A stretch of 64,000 nucleotides of DNA from Planococcus chinensis (GTDB taxonomy: Bacteria; Bacillota; Bacilli; Bacillales_A; Planococcaceae), in contig NZ_JABWTK010000005.1 of assembly GCF_020071995.1 (NCBI RefSeq), positions 1 to 64,000 on the forward strand. The letters run 5' to 3'. The notes under the pieces were generated by a model. It saw nothing but the letters and a program-made list of their open reading frames with translations, searched no databases and was not told where the DNA came from. Each line of letters begins with the position of its first letter. Positions within the stretch are counted from its first letter, which is position 1. Shown here piece after piece: positions 61,528 through 64,000 of the stretch. Position numbers and translations under genes: made by a program.

Positions 61528-62661
61528 TTGAAGGAATGGATCAATCAGCAAGAACCCAGTATGCTTGAATTAATTGAAACACTCGTCAATATTGACAGCG
61601 GCTCTTACATAAAACAAGGCATCGACAAGGTCGGAAACATATTGCGTGAAGAATATGCAAAAATCGGCTTTGAGACGGAAGTCCACGAACAGCAAAAGCT
61701 CGGCAATAACCTGCTTATCCGCCATCCGGAAGCGGTGAATCCGGAAATTTTACTGATTGCCCATATGGATACGGTATTTGGAGAAGGCACGGTGGCAGGG
61801 CGGCCGTTTTCGCGAAAAGGCGATTATGCTTACGGACCGGGCGTCATCGACATGAAAGCGAGCCATGCCACGACTTTGTATGCGTTGAAAGCATTGATGG
61901 AAAGCGGCAGCGAAGCCTTTAAAAACGTCGAATTGATTTTGAATACGGACGAGGAAATCGGTTCGATCGCTTCCCGGGAACTGATCGAACGAGTGGCAAA
62001 AACGAAGAAATACGCTTTGATTTTGGAACCTGCCCAAAATGGCCATTTGGTCAGCGAGCGAAAAGGCGGCGGCAAGTATTTTCTGAAAGTGCATGGCAAA
62101 TCGGCACATGCCGGCATCGAGCCGGAAAACGGCATCAGCGCAATTGAAGAGCTGGCACGAAAAATCCTGAAACTGCATGCGTTGACCGATTGGGAAAAAG
62201 GCATCAATGTCAATGTCGGTTTGATCAGCGGCGGCACCTCCGTCAATACGATTGCACCGTTTGCGGAAGCGGCAATTGATGTGCGAATTGAAACATGGGA
62301 AGACGGCGACGCAGTGGATTCGGCAATCAAGGAAATCTGCAGCTATTCGGAAATTCCCGGAACCCGGCTGGAACTGACCGGCAATATCACGCGCCCAGCA
62401 TGGAATTTAACAGCAGAAGCGGAAGCGCTGATTGCCATTATCACAGAAGAAGGACAGAAAATCGGGCTCGAGCTGTCGCATGAAAAGAGCGGCGGCGGAT
62501 CGGATGCCAATCTGACCAGTTTCGCCGGGATTCCGTCAATCGACGGGCTTGGCCCAGTCGGAGCGGATGCCCACCAGGAATCGGAGTACTTGTATATTCC
62601 TTCGCTGACAGAACGGACACTGCTCCTCGCCAATGTCATCGAAAGGCTGAGCAGTAAATAA
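61528..62661 (+). CDS. M20-family metallopeptidase (carboxypeptidase G2-like)
   Basis: A 377-residue zinc peptidase. Metal and catalytic residues: IAHMDTVFG, GPGVIDMKASH, LNTDEEIGS and LEPAQNG, then the dimerisation lid from about residue 180 (GKSAHAGIEPENG) and the last ligand in ADAHQESEYLY. It resembles glutamate carboxypeptidases that remove C-terminal or N-acyl amino acids. I start at TTG 61528, six bases after AAGGGGTG; the in-frame GTG 61519 lies in that ribosome site. No secretion signal. It precedes the RpiR regulator gene. Confidence 0.9.
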   Translation: MKEWINQQEPSMLELIETLVNIDSGSYIKQGIDKVGNILREEYAKIGFETEVHEQQKLGNNLLIRHPEAVNPEILLIAHMDTVFGEGTVAGRPFSRKGDYAYGPGVIDMKASHATTLYALKALMESGSEAFKNVELILNTDEEIGSIASRELIERVAKTKKYALILEPAQNGHLVSERKGGGKYFLKVHGKSAHAGIEPENGISAIEELARKILKLHALTDWEKGINVNVGLISGGTSVNTIAPFAEAAIDVRIETWEDGDAVDSAIKEICSYSEIPGTRLELTGNITRPAWNLTAEAEALIAIITEEGQKIGLELSHEKSGGGSDANLTSFAGIPSIDGLGPVGADAHQESEYLYIPSLTERTLLLANVIERLSSK

Positions 62662-62747
62662 GTTCTTGATTGCGGGAAAAAACATTCTCCTATAATATTC
62701 AATAAAAGCGGCAGACATTTTAACAACAAGTAGTTGGGAGATATGCA

Positions 62748-63596
62748 ATGAAATCGTTACTTACAAAAATTGAACTCGACCTGGAGCAATTGTCGGCAGC
62801 GGAACGGCGCATCGGCGAATACATCATCCAGCAGCCGGATGCCATTCCGCATATGACCACGAAAGAACTGTCGGAAAAAGCGGGTGTCAGCGAAGCGACC
62901 ATCATCCGCTTCTGCAAATCGATCGGCATGGGAAGCTTCAAATCCTTCAAATTGGCGCTTATGAAAGACCTGACCCTGACAGATACAAATCTGACGGACT
63001 TTTCGGTGCTTCAGCAGAAAGATTCCCCTTATGATTTATTCCATAAAGTAATCCACGTCAACAAGTCGGCCATTGAATCCTGCGCAGATTCGATGGACCG
63101 GAAAGAATTGGTGAAAGCAGTCGAAGCGATAAAAGATGCAAAAAAAATCGTCTTTTTCGGCGTCGGCGGTTCTTCGACGGCGGCTGTGGATGCCCAGTAC
63201 AAATTCATGCGGCTAGGCTACCAGTCCATCACTTCGCTGGATTTCCATTACATGCTGTCATTGATTCCGCATCTGACGGAAAACGATGTATTTGTCGCAA
63301 TCAGCATGTCGGGGCGGACAAAGGATGTGCTGGAGTTGTCGCGTTTTGCGAAAAAAAGAGGCGCACAAGTGATTGCTATAACAAACTTGAACAAATCGCC
63401 GCTTTATAAAGAAGCGGACATCCGGCTGTGCACCCCAAACGTCGAACAGGATTTCCGGAGCGGCAGCATCGCTTCCCGGATGACCCAGCTCACCGTAATC
63501 GACACCCTTTATATGAGCGTTTTCCACCACCTAGGCGAAAAAGTGCTGCAGCAGTACTACGACGCCCGCAGTGAGATGGAGAGTTTGAGAAGGTAA
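62748..63596 (+). CDS. RpiR-family transcriptional regulator
   Basis: A 282-residue regulator with an N-terminal HTH_6 domain (ERRIGEYIIQQPDAIPHMTTKELSEKAGV in pieces, recognition SEATIIRFCKSIG) and a C-terminal SIS sugar-phosphate domain (KKIVFFGVGGSSTAAVDAQYKF, ISMSGRTKDVLELSRFAK). Such proteins sense phosphosugars and control sugar or amino sugar genes. GGGAG lies before ATG 62748. Its target is not clear; the M20 gene upstream reads the same way. Confidence 0.92.
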   Translation: MKSLLTKIELDLEQLSAAERRIGEYIIQQPDAIPHMTTKELSEKAGVSEATIIRFCKSIGMGSFKSFKLALMKDLTLTDTNLTDFSVLQQKDSPYDLFHKVIHVNKSAIESCADSMDRKELVKAVEAIKDAKKIVFFGVGGSSTAAVDAQYKFMRLGYQSITSLDFHYMLSLIPHLTENDVFVAISMSGRTKDVLELSRFAKKRGAQVIAITNLNKSPLYKEADIRLCTPNVEQDFRSGSIASRMTQLTVIDTLYMSVFHHLGEKVLQQYYDARSEMESLRR

Positions 63597-63629
63597 AGAG
63601 AGCTGAATTAACAGACAAAAGGACATCCC

Positions 63630-63752
63630 GGATCCTCCGTTTCAGCCGGACGCGTTCCGCGGGCTCGCACCGAACTAACTCGGAACTGACGTCCCGAGTG
63701 GATTTCGGCACTTCGCTATCCCGCAGGAGTCGCCGGCTTTCACTCCGGATCC
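63630..63752. repeat. Palindromic dispersed repeat copy (reverse orientation)
   Basis: On the minus strand it shows CGACTCCTGCGGGATAGCGA and AGCCCGCGGAACGCG with an inner CGAAATCCACTCGGGAC.../...TTCCGAGTTAGTTCGG arm pair. The ends are GGATCC and GGATCC, with GCCGG/CCGGC next to the core; 14 of 20 positions of the arms pair. Confidence 0.82.
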
Positions 63753-63856
63753 CTAACATGATGGCTTTTAAGAGGTGTCGCTTTTCCTCATAAAGATGTT
63801 TGTTTAAACTAAAAATTGGATTCAATTCACATTCACTCATGAATCAAAGAGAAGCT

Positions 63857-63979
63857 CCAACCGGTTCGGCCACGAAGACTCCTGTGGGACAGCGAAAGCT
63901 GAAGACCCCGCAGGTGCGAAGCGGCGAGGAGGCTGAAGCTGAGCCCACGGAAAGCGAAGTGGCCGGTCCGGTTGGTTCT
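63857..63979. repeat. Palindromic dispersed repeat copy at the window end
   Basis: The core reads GAAGACTCCTGTGGGACAGCG at the left and GAGCCCACGGAAAGCGAA at the right. Outer arms CCAACCGGTTCGGCCAC and GTGGCCGGTCCGGTTGG pair at 15 of 17 positions. The inner part differs (GAAGACCCCGCAGGTGCGAAGC), a second subtype. With the copy at 63630 it fills the last 400 bp; no gene is seen there. Confidence 0.85.
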
Positions 63980-64000
63980 ATGCATCGCTATGCATCTCAT

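Noticed and set aside
63597..64000. Insertion sequence or transposase at the window end
   Set aside because: Only palindromic repeats without a transposase frame are present.

Overview
The window looks like chromosomal DNA of a low-to-mid GC Gram-positive rod of the Bacillaceae/Planococcaceae, most likely Planococcus or a close relative. This is an inference from protein families, from the conserved order tsaE-tsaB-rimI-tsaD / ydiF / rex / ydiL-type protease / groES-groEL that is also known from Bacillus, from CIRCE, S-box, cre and SOS-box sites of Firmicutes type, and from dispersed palindromic repeats common in this group. No species name can be proven from the sequence alone.

Layout. 1-430: 3' end of 23S rRNA, 5S rRNA, tRNA-Asp and a terminator. 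0.5-9.6 kb: the t6A operon, a DnaA-box cluster, an ABC-F ATPase, Rex, a CPBP protease and groES-groEL, with a palindromic repeat lodged between the two chaperonin genes. 9.6-11.6 kb: a solitary YolD-like gene under an SOS box, a 54-codon membrane-protein gene and a Dus enzyme. 12-19.4 kb: an A+T-rich operon resembling the teichoic acid D-alanylation (dlt) system: a large secreted VCBS protein, amino-acid adenylating enzyme, carrier protein, GNAT, MBOAT, DltD-like protein and, at the end, a 37-residue DltX-like peptide. This is the best candidate for an undescribed system. 19.6-23 kb: aquaporin, TetR regulator, glycerophosphodiesterase and small proteins.

23.2-32.4 kb: a pentose transport and sensing region: a ChvE/XylF-type ABC transporter, then a XylFII-LytS-YesN-type three-component system, with a second binding protein, XylF, as its last gene. 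32.5-36.4 kb: poorly characterised proteins. 36.5-42 kb: an S-box riboswitch in front of a yitJ-metH methionine pair.

42.3-57.5 kb: a xylan and xylose utilisation island: XynB, XylR, an oligosaccharide ABC transporter without its own ATPase, a DUF624 protein, XylA, XylB, aldo/keto reductase, an MsmX-type ATPase, a Gfo/Idh/MocA dehydrogenase and aldose epimerase. Three promoters (xynB, the transporter, xylA) share one 25-bp operator overlapping the -35 box, most likely the XylR site, with a cre-like site nearby. Xylo-oligosaccharides would be imported by the transporter powered by the MsmX-type ATPase, cut by XynB and passed through XylA and XylB to xylulose 5-phosphate; free xylose would enter by the 23-32 kb transporter.

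57.5-64 kb: a flavin monooxygenase-like protein, a second tiny basic membrane protein paralogous to the one near 10.2 kb, aldehyde dehydrogenase, SDR, M20 peptidase and an RpiR regulator, ending in two more palindromic repeats.
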